Shown piece after piece: positions 33,518 to 42,500 of a stretch of 64,000 bases of DNA. The position numbers and the translations under genes are program-made. This stretch comes from Micromonospora sp. WMMD1155 (GTDB taxonomy: Bacteria > Actinomycetota > Actinomycetes > Mycobacteriales > Micromonosporaceae): the NCBI RefSeq assembly GCF_029581275.1, contig NZ_CP120742.1, positions 3,704,001 through 3,768,000 on the forward strand. The letters run 5' to 3'. The stretch's first letter is position 1; each line of letters begins with the position of its first letter. The notes under the pieces were generated by a model. The model was not told where the DNA came from. It worked only from the letters and a program-made list of their open reading frames with translations, and searched no databases.

Positions 33518-34635
33518 CCGGTCATTGTTACCGACCGGAGGGCTCCGCTGCTGGTCTGCGGCCGGGCTGGTGCGGACACCCGCCCCCGGGAGCACCCACA
33601 CGCCGGGTGTGGAGGCCATCCTCGACGACGGAAACGACCGGCACCGGTGATCTCCATCGCCCCGCCCAGCGTCTCGGGCTGACCGCCGTCGAGCTGCGTC
33701 AGCGCCTCGGCCAGCGCGTACCCGATGGCGGTGAGCAGCGTGCTGGTCGCTCCGGCGGCGACCGGATCGGTGGCGGCGAGTTGCGCGGCGAGGCGCGGCC
33801 AGTCCGGGTCGCGGTCGGCCCGGTGCAGCTCGACGCAGTGCAGGCAGGGCCCGGCGGGTGGGCGGACCAGCGGCCCGACGACCGGTACGCCCTCGCGAAG
33901 GGTGACCAGCAGGTGTGGCTGCCGCCGCTGGGCGAGGCCGGCGGCGAGCAGCGCCGGTGGCCGATCCGTGCCGAGCTGGATGACCAGGTCCACCCGACCG
34001 CCCCGACCGCCCCGACCCGACCGGGTGCCGGTGCCCGGAGCGACGCGGTTGACGGCAGCGCGCACCGCCGGTGCCAGCGGGTGGCCCAGCTCGGCGGCGG
34101 GGATGCCGGTACCGACCAGGTCGACGGGGCGTACCGGGCCGGTGAGCTGGGGGATCACCTGCCCGACGCCGGCCTGGGCCAACGCCACGGTCAACGAACC
34201 ACCGAACGCCCCGGTGCCGATGAGCGCCACCCGGGCGGCCCGCCGTCGGCGGAGGACCTGCGCGGGGGTGCCGGGCAGTCGGGCCGCGGCCAGGGCCAGA
34301 GCGCCGGCCTCGGCCGCCAGTCGGGCGCGGACCGGGCCGACGAGGTCACGGGGGAGCAGGCTGTGCGCAGGGACCAACAGCCCGGCCGTACGCAGGGCGT
34401 CGAGCAGCGTACGGGCCTCGTCGGCGGTGACCCGGACGCTGGCCGCGTGCGCCAGCACGGTGCGCTCGCTGCGGGTGCCGTCGATCAGGTCGAGTAGGTG
34501 GGCGGCCCGAGGGTTGGCCAACTCCAGCAGCACGGCGGGCCCCGGCCCGACGCCGAGCTGCAGGGTGTGCCGGTCCCGCCAGAGCCGGTTGAGACCGGGC
34601 AGCAGTGTGGGGCGGGGCAGTGCGGTACGTCTCAT
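33514..34635 (-). CDS. ThiF/E1-like protein resembling TOMM leader-binding cyclodehydratase
   Basis: 373 aa. A winged-helix-like N-terminal part (TLLDALRTAGLLVP) is followed by a Rossmann nucleotide loop VALIGTGAFGGS (about 137-147). Cysteine pairs in GPCLHCVELHR (about 270) and HPACGC (near 346-348) resemble the structural zinc site of the E1-like TOMM/azoline synthesis proteins. No YcaO partner or precursor peptide gene is adjacent, so an azoline natural product is not supported. It is coupled by 4 nt to the UbiB-like gene downstream. ATG 34635 is taken. Confidence 0.7.
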   Translation of the reverse strand: MRRTALPRPTLLPGLNRLWRDRHTLQLGVGPGPAVLLELANPRAAHLLDLIDGTRSERTVLAHAASVRVTADEARTLLDALRTAGLLVPAHSLLPRDLVGPVRARLAAEAGALALAAARLPGTPAQVLRRRRAARVALIGTGAFGGSLTVALAQAGVGQVIPQLTGPVRPVDLVGTGIPAAELGHPLAPAVRAAVNRVAPGTGTRSGRGGRGGRVDLVIQLGTDRPPALLAAGLAQRRQPHLLVTLREGVPVVGPLVRPPAGPCLHCVELHRADRDPDWPRLAAQLAATDPVAAGATSTLLTAIGYALAEALTQLDGGQPETLGGAMEITGAGRFRRRGWPPHPACGCSRGRVSAPARPQTSSGALRSVTMTG

Positions 34636-34675
34636 GGTCGCTGATCGTGATCGCGTCTTCGCGTTCGGTCGATCG

Positions 34676-34737
34676 TTGTCCACAGGCGCCCGAGCCCGTG
34701 TCCAGGGTTGTCCACAGGGTTCGCCGGGTTTTCCACA
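34676..34737. promoter_or_regulatory. Cluster of three DnaA-box-like nonamers
   Basis: TTGTCCACA occurs at 34676-34684 and 34708-34716, and TTTTCCACA at 34729-34737, all in the same orientation. TTGTCCACA is the actinobacterial DnaA-box consensus. No dnaA, dnaN or gyr genes are present, so this is not oriC; a DnaA-titrating or regulatory site upstream of the ThiF-like gene is possible. Confidence 0.45.
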
Positions 34738-34796
34738 GCCTTCCGAGGCGGCTGTCGGTCACCCGACACACTCCGTGGACGGCCCGGGACGCAAAC

Positions 34797-34827
34797 GGGG
34801 CGGGGTGGCCACCGGCCACCCCGCCCC
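34797..34827. terminator. 14-bp hairpin terminator
   Basis: GGGGCGGGGTGGCC (34797-34810) pairs perfectly with GGCCACCCCGCCCC (34814-34827), loop ACC. It lies just past the stop of the DUF5679 gene. Confidence 0.8.
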
Positions 34828-34842
34828 CGTCAGCCGTACGGG

Positions 34843-35013
34843 TCAGACCTTGGCCTTGCCCAGAATGCGGTTCACTGTTGTACCGCATACCGGACACTTG
34901 CCCTTGGCCATGTTCATTCCGGTCTTCGAGACCTCGACGTGCCCCTCGAAGTCCCGCTTCTCCTTGCACTTCACGCAGTAACCGTTGTAGGTCGTCTGGG
35001 CCTGGTCGGCCAC
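34843..35013 (-). CDS. DUF5679 small zinc-ribbon protein
   Basis: 56 aa from GTG 35013, with GAGGAGG in front. Two CxxC knuckles (GYCVKCKEKRDFEG and KCPVCGTTVNRILG) form a zinc ribbon, and the whole length matches the DUF5679 family. The function is unknown; such ribbons often contact RNA or polymerase. It is a single-gene unit with its own terminator. Confidence 0.88.
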   Translation of the reverse strand: MADQAQTTYNGYCVKCKEKRDFEGHVEVSKTGMNMAKGKCPVCGTTVNRILGKAKV

Positions 35014-35527
35014 GGTGCCCTCCTCGTCTCGTCCGCCGGTCGATGCCGTCCCGGCGGGGGTGCCCGGCGGCGGGCCACACGGGGCGCCGGCGCTGGGTCT
35101 CACTCCGCGGCCACCCTCGTGACCGCTGGTCCGCGGACCCTACCCAGGTCTGGGCAGTTCCATGTCAGCTGTGCATCGACACTGTGAGCAAGTCGACGTC
35201 GAGAGTGTGCATGGCGAAATAGGCCGGATAAGTCAGTTTGGCGGGGACACGCCGACCAAACCCTCACAGCCACCCGTGCGGGTGCCCCTGCGGCGGCATC
35301 CCAGACGGTGATCACCTACGGTGAGAGGACGTCGCGTCATGCCGCCATCGGCGTTCACGAAGGGTGACGAGATGGTTCGACGGCGTCGCTGTCAAGAAAT
35401 TTTCCGGACTCCTGGCGACCAATCACCACTTTCTGGGCGCGTGTCGCGCGGTTGACTCTTGCGGACCCCTGGTCAGTGGGCATTAGCTTTCCTTCGTGAC
35501 ACGTAGCCGAGGCTGCGCGGGCCAGTG
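35014..35527. other. 514-nt gap between divergent DUF5679 and YgjP-like genes
   Basis: It must hold both promoters; I cannot place them with confidence, though a TTGACT at 35452-35457 is -35-like. A hairpin GTTTGG-CGG/CCG-A-CCAAAC lies at 35236-35261. One short reading frame, ATG 35339 to TGA 35455 (38 codons, basic, with GAGAGGA upstream), could be a small gene but nothing else supports it. An AT-rich stretch (AAGAAATTTTCC) occurs near 35395. Confidence 0.4.
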
Positions 35528-36049
35528 ATGGCGGGGACGCGCAAGCCGGTCGTCGAGGTACGGCGCAGCCAGCGCCGACGACGCACGGTGTCCGCGTACC
35601 GTGACGGTGAGCGCGTCGTCGTCCTCATCCCGGACCAGTTCTCCCGTGCCGAGGAGAGCGAGTGGGTCGACCGGATGCTCGCCCGGCTCGCCGCCCGGGA
35701 GGGGCGCCTGGCCCGCTCCGACGCCGAGCTGCTGGCCCGGGCCGGCCGGCTCATCGACCTCCACCTCGCCGAGTACGCGTCGAAGGCGGTTCCGGCCAGC
35801 GTCCGCTGGGTCACCAACCAGAACGGCCGGTGGGGCTCCTGCACGCCCGCCGACCGCAGCATCCGGATCTCGCACCGCGTCCAGGAGATGCCCGACTGGG
35901 TGATCGACTACGTGCTGCTGCACGAGTTGGCGCACCTCATCGTGCCCAGCCACAACGCCCGGTTCTGGGCGCTGGTCGGCCGCTATCCCCGGGCGGAACG
36001 CGCCCGCGGTTACCTCGAGGGCGTGGCGGCCGCCTCCTGCGCCCCCTGA
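35528..36049 (+). CDS. YgjP/SprT-like zinc metallopeptidase (M48-type annotation)
   Basis: 173 aa. HELAH (His132, Glu133, His136) with a third His in SHNARFW (His142) is the YgjP/DUF45 metal site. NQNGRWGSCTPADRSIRIS (core RWGSCTPADRSIRIS) and WVIDYVLLHELAHL are also family marks. ATG 35528 is the second codon after a GTG at 35525. Members are often annotated as M48 peptidases or metal-dependent hydrolases; the substrate is uncertain. It is intracellular, with no signal peptide. Confidence 0.88.
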   Translation: MAGTRKPVVEVRRSQRRRRTVSAYRDGERVVVLIPDQFSRAEESEWVDRMLARLAAREGRLARSDAELLARAGRLIDLHLAEYASKAVPASVRWVTNQNGRWGSCTPADRSIRISHRVQEMPDWVIDYVLLHELAHLIVPSHNARFWALVGRYPRAERARGYLEGVAAASCAP

Positions 36050-36109
36050 CCCGTCCCGTAGGCCCCGCCCCGTGCGGCGGCCCGCTGGAGTCAGACCCTC
36101 CTTGATCGA

Positions 36110-36170
36110 CTCCAGATCGCCGACCTGGGGGTATCCGGCGTCGCGGACACCCCATGTCGCGGATCTGGAG
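36110..36170. repeat. Imperfect long inverted repeat
   Basis: Arms CTCCAGATCGCCGACCTGGGG (36110-36130, 21 nt given as two parts CTCCAGATCG and CCGACCTGGGG) and 36150-36170 pair at 18 of 21 positions around a 19-nt loop rich in CGG. It lies in the short gap before the CofC-like gene and resembles dispersed intergenic palindromes of related genomes (recalled, not searched). Confidence 0.6.
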
Positions 36171-36197
36171 CGGAGGGGCGGGCGCTAGGGTCGGGAG

Positions 36198-36806
36198 GTG
36201 GCACGACGGGTGGTAGTGGCGTTGCTCGGGCCGGTCCGATGGTCGCCGCCGGGCGTCGACCCGGCGGAATGGCGGGCGGCTCTCGCGGAGGACGTCATCG
36301 ACCTGCTCGCCACGCTCAACGAGGTGGAGGTGGCGGTCGCGGTCACCCCGGCCGACCGGGCTCTGGCCGACTCGGTGGTCTGGCCCGGGACGACCGTGTA
36401 CGAGGTCGCCGAGCCGACGCCGAACGCGGTGTTCGCCGCGCTGGAGGGCTACGACCAGGCGGCGGTGCTGGTCGGCGACGTGCCGGACCTCCCCGCGCTG
36501 ACCGTCGGCAAGCTGCTGCGACCGCTCACCACCCGACCCGTCGCGGTCGCTCCGGTCGATGGCGGCGGCGCGGGACTGCTCGGAATGGCGGTACGACTGC
36601 CGGTGCCGGGCTGGGTGCCTCCGCTGGACCTGGACACGGCCACGCCGGCGGACGTGCGGTCCGGTGCCCCTCGACCCGGGGACGTCGCGGTCACCGCAGG
36701 TTGGCGACGGCTGCGTGGCCCGGCCGACCTGGCCACCCTGGACCCGGCCTTCGAAGGGTGGGAGGCGACCCGCGCCCTGCTCTCCGGCTCGGGCCGCCCC
36801 GCCTGA
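36198..36806 (+). CDS. CofC/DUF2064-like nucleotidyltransferase-fold protein
   Basis: 202 aa. The pattern VLVGDVPDLPALTVGKLLRPL followed by RPVAVAPVDGGGAGLLGMAV resembles the GD(C/V)P..P and D-G-G-(T/G) loops of CofC/MobA-like transferases (2-phospholactate guanylyltransferase group). However, the N-terminal nucleotide-binding loop is not recognisable, so catalytic activity is uncertain. GTG 36198 lies 6 nt after TAGGGT (36186-36191), consistent with a leaderless mRNA. Hypothetical status should be kept; the fold call is an inference. Confidence 0.6.
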   Translation: MARRVVVALLGPVRWSPPGVDPAEWRAALAEDVIDLLATLNEVEVAVAVTPADRALADSVVWPGTTVYEVAEPTPNAVFAALEGYDQAAVLVGDVPDLPALTVGKLLRPLTTRPVAVAPVDGGGAGLLGMAVRLPVPGWVPPLDLDTATPADVRSGAPRPGDVAVTAGWRRLRGPADLATLDPAFEGWEATRALLSGSGRPA

Positions 36807-36887
36807 CACTCGCCGACCAGCCAGCTCTCGGCAAGCCGGGCCCTCACCCAGGACGAGGGCTGGCCCACCATGTCGATGTGCTGGTGA

Positions 36888-36931
36888 GCGATATACCTCA
36901 GAGGCATGAATATGACTCTGAGGTATATCGC
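36888..36931. promoter_or_regulatory. Orphan 16-bp inverted repeat, operator-like
   Basis: GCGATATACCTCAGAG (36888-36903) and CTCTGAGGTATATCGC (36916-36931) are perfect complements with a 12-nt AT-rich spacer. Each arm itself contains part of an ATACCTC-n-GAGG(T/C)AT palindrome, as in PadR-type operators. It lies in a 272-nt gap between convergent genes, with no gene obviously controlled by it. Confidence 0.5.
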
Positions 36932-37078
36932 CCATGACCCCGTCCGCCCCCCGACGGAGGTGACCGAGGGGCACCGCCGGCCCTGGCTGCGTTCAGACTT
37001 CGACGGCGACGTGCGCGCCGGGCGCCCGCCACAACGCGCGGACGCCCGGGGTCGACGCTCAGGCGTCAGGGCCCAGGC

Positions 37079-38371
37079 TCACGCCTTGGTGTCGTCGTCC
37101 CGGCCGTCGGTCTCGTCGGGCTTGCCGGGGGGCTTCTCCTCGGCCCCACCGGGTGCGGTGAAGTCGAAGTCGTCCAGCTCGCTCAGGTCCATGTCGTTCA
37201 TGGCGAACGCCACCGGGTCGGCGAAGTCGTCGTCCGACGGCAGCAGGTCCGGGTGGCCCCAGACGGCGTCGCGGCCCTCGATGCCCCGGTGCTGGGTGAG
37301 CGCGGCCCAGAGTGCCGCCGCCTCGCGGAGTCGGCGCGGGCGTAGCTCCAGGCCGACCAGTGCCGCGAAGGTCTGCTCGGCGGGCCCGCCGGCGGCCCGG
37401 CGACGGCGGAACGCCTCGCCCAGTCGGACGACGTTGGGCAGTCGGTCGCCGGCGGCGCTGTCCACGACGTGGCACACCCAGCCCTCGACCAGGGCGAGCG
37501 CGGTCTCCAGTCGGGCCAGCGACGCCTTCTGGGCGGGGCTGTCCTCCGGGGTGAAGATCCCCTCCAGCGCGATCGCCTGCATCGACTCCGGGTCGGTCGG
37601 GTCGACCCGGCCCATCGCCTCCTCGATCGCCTCCCGGTTGACCCGGATGCCCGAGGCGTACATCTCGACTGCGCTGAGCACGTGCCCGCGCAGCCACGGG
37701 ACGTGCTGGAACAACCGCTGGTGGGCGGCCTCACGCAGGGCCACGTAGAGGCGGACCTCGTCCTCGGGAAGCTCCAGGCCCTCGCCGTACGCCCGGATGT
37801 TGGCCGGGATCAGCGCGGCCGTGCCGGCCGGGCCGAGCGGCAGCCCGATGTCGCCGGCGGAGAGCACCTCCGCGGCGAGCGAACCGAGGGCCTGGCCCAG
37901 TTGGCCGCCGAAGAGGGCGCCACCGAGGGTGGCGACCATCGACTGCATCGGACCGAGTTGGGCGCGGGCCTCCGGCGGCACCAGGTCGCCCATCGCGCCG
38001 ACCATCCGGCTGGCGACCGGGTCGCAGAGCTTGCGCCACACGTCCAACGTCTTGAAGATCCACTCATTGCGGTTCCAGGCGACCGGGGACTGGATGCCCG
38101 ACGGCCACGCCGAAGCCGGCTCCAACCACAGGTCGGCCAGGCGCAGCGCCTCCTCGACCGCGTTGCGCTCATACGGTGACACCGCCGGGTCGCCGGCGGC
38201 CGCGAGCTGGCTGGCTGCTACCTGCCGGGCCAGGTCCCAGTTGACCGGCCCGCTGCCCGGCGCGGAGAGCAGGTGCTGCAACTGCGACATGAACTGCTGC
38301 ATCTGCGCGGGATCGTTGGGGTCTGGTGGTTGCCCACCCGGGAGCGCGAAACCGAACGGAATATCAGGCAC
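37079..38371 (-). CDS. DUF2342-type zinc-dependent metalloprotease-like protein
   Basis: 430 aa, beginning at GTG 38371 with PDIPFGFALPGG. The family region is NIRAYGEGLELPEDEVRLYVALREAAHQRLFQHVPWLR (key part REAAHQRLFQHVPWL) with EGWVCHVVDSAAGDRLPN later; these hold the presumed metal-binding residues. The middle contains Gly-rich helices (LGGALFGGQLGQALGSLA). The C-terminus is acidic and disordered. In mycobacteria the orthologue sits beside the PDZ-Lon gene, as here (divergent, 115 nt). Also annotated as F420-associated; the true function is unproven. Confidence 0.85.
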   Translation of the reverse strand: MPDIPFGFALPGGQPPDPNDPAQMQQFMSQLQHLLSAPGSGPVNWDLARQVAASQLAAAGDPAVSPYERNAVEEALRLADLWLEPASAWPSGIQSPVAWNRNEWIFKTLDVWRKLCDPVASRMVGAMGDLVPPEARAQLGPMQSMVATLGGALFGGQLGQALGSLAAEVLSAGDIGLPLGPAGTAALIPANIRAYGEGLELPEDEVRLYVALREAAHQRLFQHVPWLRGHVLSAVEMYASGIRVNREAIEEAMGRVDPTDPESMQAIALEGIFTPEDSPAQKASLARLETALALVEGWVCHVVDSAAGDRLPNVVRLGEAFRRRRAAGGPAEQTFAALVGLELRPRRLREAAALWAALTQHRGIEGRDAVWGHPDLLPSDDDFADPVAFAMNDMDLSELDDFDFTAPGGAEEKPPGKPDETDGRDDDTKA

Positions 38372-38486
38372 GACGTCTACGGTACGCGGGCCGCGCCCCA
38401 GGTAGCCGCCGCTGGCGTTGCGCTGAGGGCGAAGTCGCGTGGCGCATCCGGCGGGCGGCACCCGACCGGTCGGTACGCTCTGCGGC

Positions 38487-39500
38487 ATGAGACGTCGTGG
38501 CCTGACGGTCCTGCTCGGTGCCCTGTTCACCGCCCTGCTGAGCATCGGGGTGCTCCGGGTTCCGATCCCGTACGTGGTGCTCGGGCCGGGCCCGACGGTC
38601 AACACCCTCGGCACAGCCGACGGCAAGGAGGTCATCCAGGTCACCGGGCGGGAGACCTCGACCTCCGCCGGGCAACTGCGGCTGACCACGGTGGGTGTGC
38701 AGCCCACGGTCCGGCTGCGGGGCGCGATCGCGGGTTGGTTCTCCGACGACGAGGCGGTGGTGCCACGGGAGCTGGTCTACCCGCCCGGGGAGTCGACGGA
38801 GCAGGTCGAGCAGCGTAACGCCGAGGATTTCAAGGCGTCGCAGACCAGCGCGGAGACCGCCGCGCTGCGGGAGCTGGGCTTCCCGGTGCAGGTGGTCGTC
38901 AAGACGGTGTCCGGGGACGGCCCCGCCGCCGGCGCGCTCAAGGCCGGCGACGTGATCACTTCGGTCGACGGTCAGCCGGTGCCGGTGGCCACGAAGGTCA
39001 CCGAGCTGGTCCGGGCCAAGCCCGTCGGCACGGCGTTGACGATCGGTTACACCCGCGACGGCGTGCCGGCCACCGTGTCGGTGACGAGTCGGGAGCAGGA
39101 CGGCCGTCCCCGGATCGGCGTCGAGATCGACCAGCAGCAGCCGCACCCGTTCACGCTCGGCATCGACCTGGAGGACATCGGTGGGCCGAGCGCCGGCCTG
39201 ATGTTCGCGCTGGGGATCGTGGACAAGCTGACCCCGGCGGATCTCACCGGGGGTCAGGTCATCGCCGGCACCGGCACCATCGACGACGAGGGCGCGGTCG
39301 GCCCGATCGGCGGGATCGCCCAGAAACTCGTCGGCGCGAAGCGTGCCGGGGCGAAGGTGTTCCTGGTTCCGGCGGACAACTGCGCCGAGGCGGTCCGCAA
39401 TCCGCAGCCGGATCTGCCCCTGTTGCGGGTGGGTTCGTTGGACGAGGCATTGACCGCCCTGGAGACGTTGCGCGGGGGCGGTCAGCCGACCCGATGCTGA
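38487..39500 (+). CDS. PDZ-domain Lon-like serine protease, membrane anchored
   Basis: 337 aa. It has one N-terminal signal anchor (LTVLLGALFTALLSIGVL), a PDZ domain (VVVKTVSGDGPAAGALKAGD to LTIGYTRDG, about 135-195) and a Lon-type catalytic domain. Ser235 in GGPSAGLMFAL and Lys280 in GGIAQKLVGAKRAG form the Ser-Lys dyad. GAGTIDDEGAVGPIGG-type sequence (TGTIDDEGAVGPIGG) is conserved in Lon. The family is YlbL/Rv3194c. The active site faces outside. ATG 38487 lies 7 nt after TACGCT (38474-38479), indicating a leaderless transcript. Confidence 0.93.
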   Translation: MRRRGLTVLLGALFTALLSIGVLRVPIPYVVLGPGPTVNTLGTADGKEVIQVTGRETSTSAGQLRLTTVGVQPTVRLRGAIAGWFSDDEAVVPRELVYPPGESTEQVEQRNAEDFKASQTSAETAALRELGFPVQVVVKTVSGDGPAAGALKAGDVITSVDGQPVPVATKVTELVRAKPVGTALTIGYTRDGVPATVSVTSREQDGRPRIGVEIDQQQPHPFTLGIDLEDIGGPSAGLMFALGIVDKLTPADLTGGQVIAGTGTIDDEGAVGPIGGIAQKLVGAKRAGAKVFLVPADNCAEAVRNPQPDLPLLRVGSLDEALTALETLRGGGQPTRC

Positions 39501-39590
39501 CCGATGTGACCGCGCCCCGACACGTTCAGGATCACCCCGTACTCTGGGTGCCTGGTCGGAGCCGATCACATCGAGCGTGCGGAGCCAACA

Positions 39591-42500
39591 GTGGTCATGC
39601 GTAGCAGCAGCCCCCTCCCGAGGATGAGCCGGCGCGGGCGCGTCACCATCGCTGTCCTGGTCGGGGTTTTCGTGCTCTTCACCCTGCTCGGGTGGGGTGT
39701 CCAGGCGTGGACCGACTGGCTCTGGTTCGACGAGGTCCGTTACACCGAGGTCTTCACCGGGGTCCTGCTGACCCGGCTGGTGCTGTTCCTCGCCGTCGGC
39801 CTCGGCATGGCGGTGATCGTCGGCGGCAACCTGTGGCTGGCCCACCGGTTGCGTCCGCGGCTGCGTCCGCACTCGGTGGAGCAGGCCACCCTGGAGCGCT
39901 ACCGGATGGTGCTCACCCCGCGACTCGGCACCTGGATCGCGCTGACCGCCGCGGTGGTCGGGCTCTTCGCCGGACTGTCCGCGCAGAACCGGTGGACCCA
40001 GTGGATGCTTTTCCGCAACGGCGGTGACTTCGGGATCAAGGACCCGGAGTTCGGGGTGGACATCGGCTTCTACGTCTTCCAGTTGCCGTTCTGGCGTTAC
40101 CTGCTCGGGGTCGCCTTCACCGCTGTGGTGCTGGCGGTGATCGGCGCGCTGGCGGTGCACTACCTCTTCGGCGGAGTCCGCCTGCAGGGCGTCGGGGACC
40201 GGATGAGCAACGCGGCCCGCGCGCACCTGAGCAGTCTGGTCGCGATCTTCGTGCTGTTGAAGGCCGTCGCGTACGTGCTGGACCGGCGGGCGATGCTGCT
40301 GGAGTACAACGAGGGCGTCAAGCTGTACGGCGCCGGTTACGCCGACGTCAACGCGCTGCTGCCGGCGAAGGAGATCCTGGCCTACATCTCGATCGTGGTG
40401 GCGATCGCGATCATCGTCTTCTCCAACGCCTGGATGCGGAACCTGGTCTGGCCGGGCATCTCGCTGGCGCTGCTCGGCGTCTCCGCGGTGGCCATCGGCG
40501 GCATCTATCCCTGGGCGGTGCAGACCTTCGAGGTCAAGCCGAGCGCGAAGGACAAGGAAGCGCCGTACATCCAGCGCAGCATCGACGCGACGCGGGCGGC
40601 GTTCGGGCTGGGGGTCACCGAGACGACCCCGTACGCGGCGAACAACCTCACCCCACCGGCGAGCCTGGCCACCGACACCTCGGTGGTGCCGAACGTGCGG
40701 CTGCTCGACCCGCAGTTGGTCAGCGAGACGTACACCCAGCTCCAGCAGGTGCGTGGCTTCTACGACTTCGGCCCGAAGCTGGACATCGACAGGTACGGGG
40801 TGAACGGCAAGGTCTCCGACTACGTGGTCGGCGTCCGGGAGATCAACTACGGCGAGCTGACCGACCAGCAGAACACCTGGATCAACAGGCACACCGTCTA
40901 CACCCACGGGTACGGGCTGGTGGCCGCCCCGGCCAACCAGGTGGTCTGTGGCGGGCAGCCGTTCTTCGTCTCCGGCTTCCTCGGCGAGAAGACGCAGGAG
41001 GCGTGCTCCTCGCAGACCGAGCAGATCCCGGCCAAGCAGCCGCGGATCTACTACGGCGAGCGGATGGCGGCGGACGACTACGCGATCGTCGGGCAGGCCG
41101 ACCCGAACAAGAAGGCCGAGTTCGACAGGCCGGTCGGTGAGGGTGGCGGCGAGTCCTACACCTACACCGGCGAGGGCGGCGTGGAGATCGGCTCCTTCGC
41201 CCGGCGCCTGCTGTACGCCATCAAGGAGCAGGAGTCGAACTTCCTCCTCTCCGAGGCGGTCAACGACGACTCCAAGCTGCTCTACGTGCGTAACCCGCGG
41301 GACCGGGTGGAGAAGGTCGCGCCGTTCCTCACCCTGGACGGCGACCCGTACCCGGCGGTGGTGGACGGTCGGGTGCAGTGGATCGTCGACGGTTACACCA
41401 CGGCGGCCAGCTACCCGTACGCCGAGCGGGTCAACCTGCAGACCGAGACGACCGACGAGCTGACCAACCGGGGCACGTTCCAGCTGGCCCGGGAGAACGT
41501 GAACTACATGCGTAACTCGGTGAAGGCGACCGTCGACGCGTACGACGGCACGGTGACCCTCTACGAGTACGACGACGCCGACCCGGTGCTCAAGGCGTGG
41601 AACAAGGCGTTCGGTGGTGACCTGGTCAAGCCGAAGGCGGACATCCCGGTGGAGCTGAACGAGCACTTCCGCTACCCGGCGGACATGTTCAAGGTGCAGC
41701 GCAACCTGCTCACCAAGTTCCACGTGACCAACCCGGGCGACTTCTACTCGGCGCAGGACTTCTGGCAGGTGCCCAACGTGCCGGACGCCCCGGACAGCGG
41801 TCAGAAGCAGCCCCCGTACTACCTGTTCACCCAGTTCCCGGGGCAGGAGAGCCCTCGGTTCCAGCTCACCTCGGCGGTCACCCCGAACGGCCGGCAGAAC
41901 CTCGCCGCGCTGATCTCCGGGTCGTACGTCGACGGGAAGCCTCGGTTGGAGGTGCTGGAGTTGCCGGACCAGACCCGGATCTCCGGCCCGGTGCAGGTGC
42001 ACCAGCAGATGACCAACAACGCGAACATCCGTCAGCAGCTCAACCTGCTCTCCAGCAACCAGGCGCAGGTGCAGTACGGCAACCTGCTCTCGCTGCCCTT
42101 CGCCGACGGCATGCTCTACGTCGAGCCGGTCTACGTGAAGAGCAACCAGCAGGACGCGTACCCGCTGTTGCAGAAGGTGCTGCTCTCCTACGGTGACGGT
42201 GGCTCCTTCGTGGCGCTCGCCGACAACATCAACGACGGCATCAAGCAGTTGGTCGAGCAGGGCAAGAAGGCCGGGCAGGGCGCGCCGCCGCCACCGCCCC
42301 CGGGCGGCAACCCGACGAGCCCGACGCCGACGCCCACGCCCACCGGGACCGCCACGCCGACGCCGACGCCCACACCGAGCGCCGGCACCCCGCCGCCGAC
42401 CGGTGACCTGGCCGCCGCCGCGGACCGGGTGCAGACCGCGATCACCGAGGTGCGGGCCGCGCAGGCGTCCGGCGACTTCGAGCGGTACGGGCGCGCGCTC

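Noticed and set aside
33514-34635. An azole/azoline (TOMM) natural-product cluster
   Set aside because: Only the E1-like protein is present; no YcaO, dehydrogenase or Cys/Ser-rich precursor gene nearby.
34676-34737. Origin of replication at the DnaA-box cluster
   Set aside because: Only three boxes, no AT-rich unwinding region, and none of dnaA, dnaN, recF or gyrB nearby.
35339-35455. 38-codon basic ORF with a fair ribosome site
   Set aside because: Too short and without family or context support; mentioned only in the gap description.
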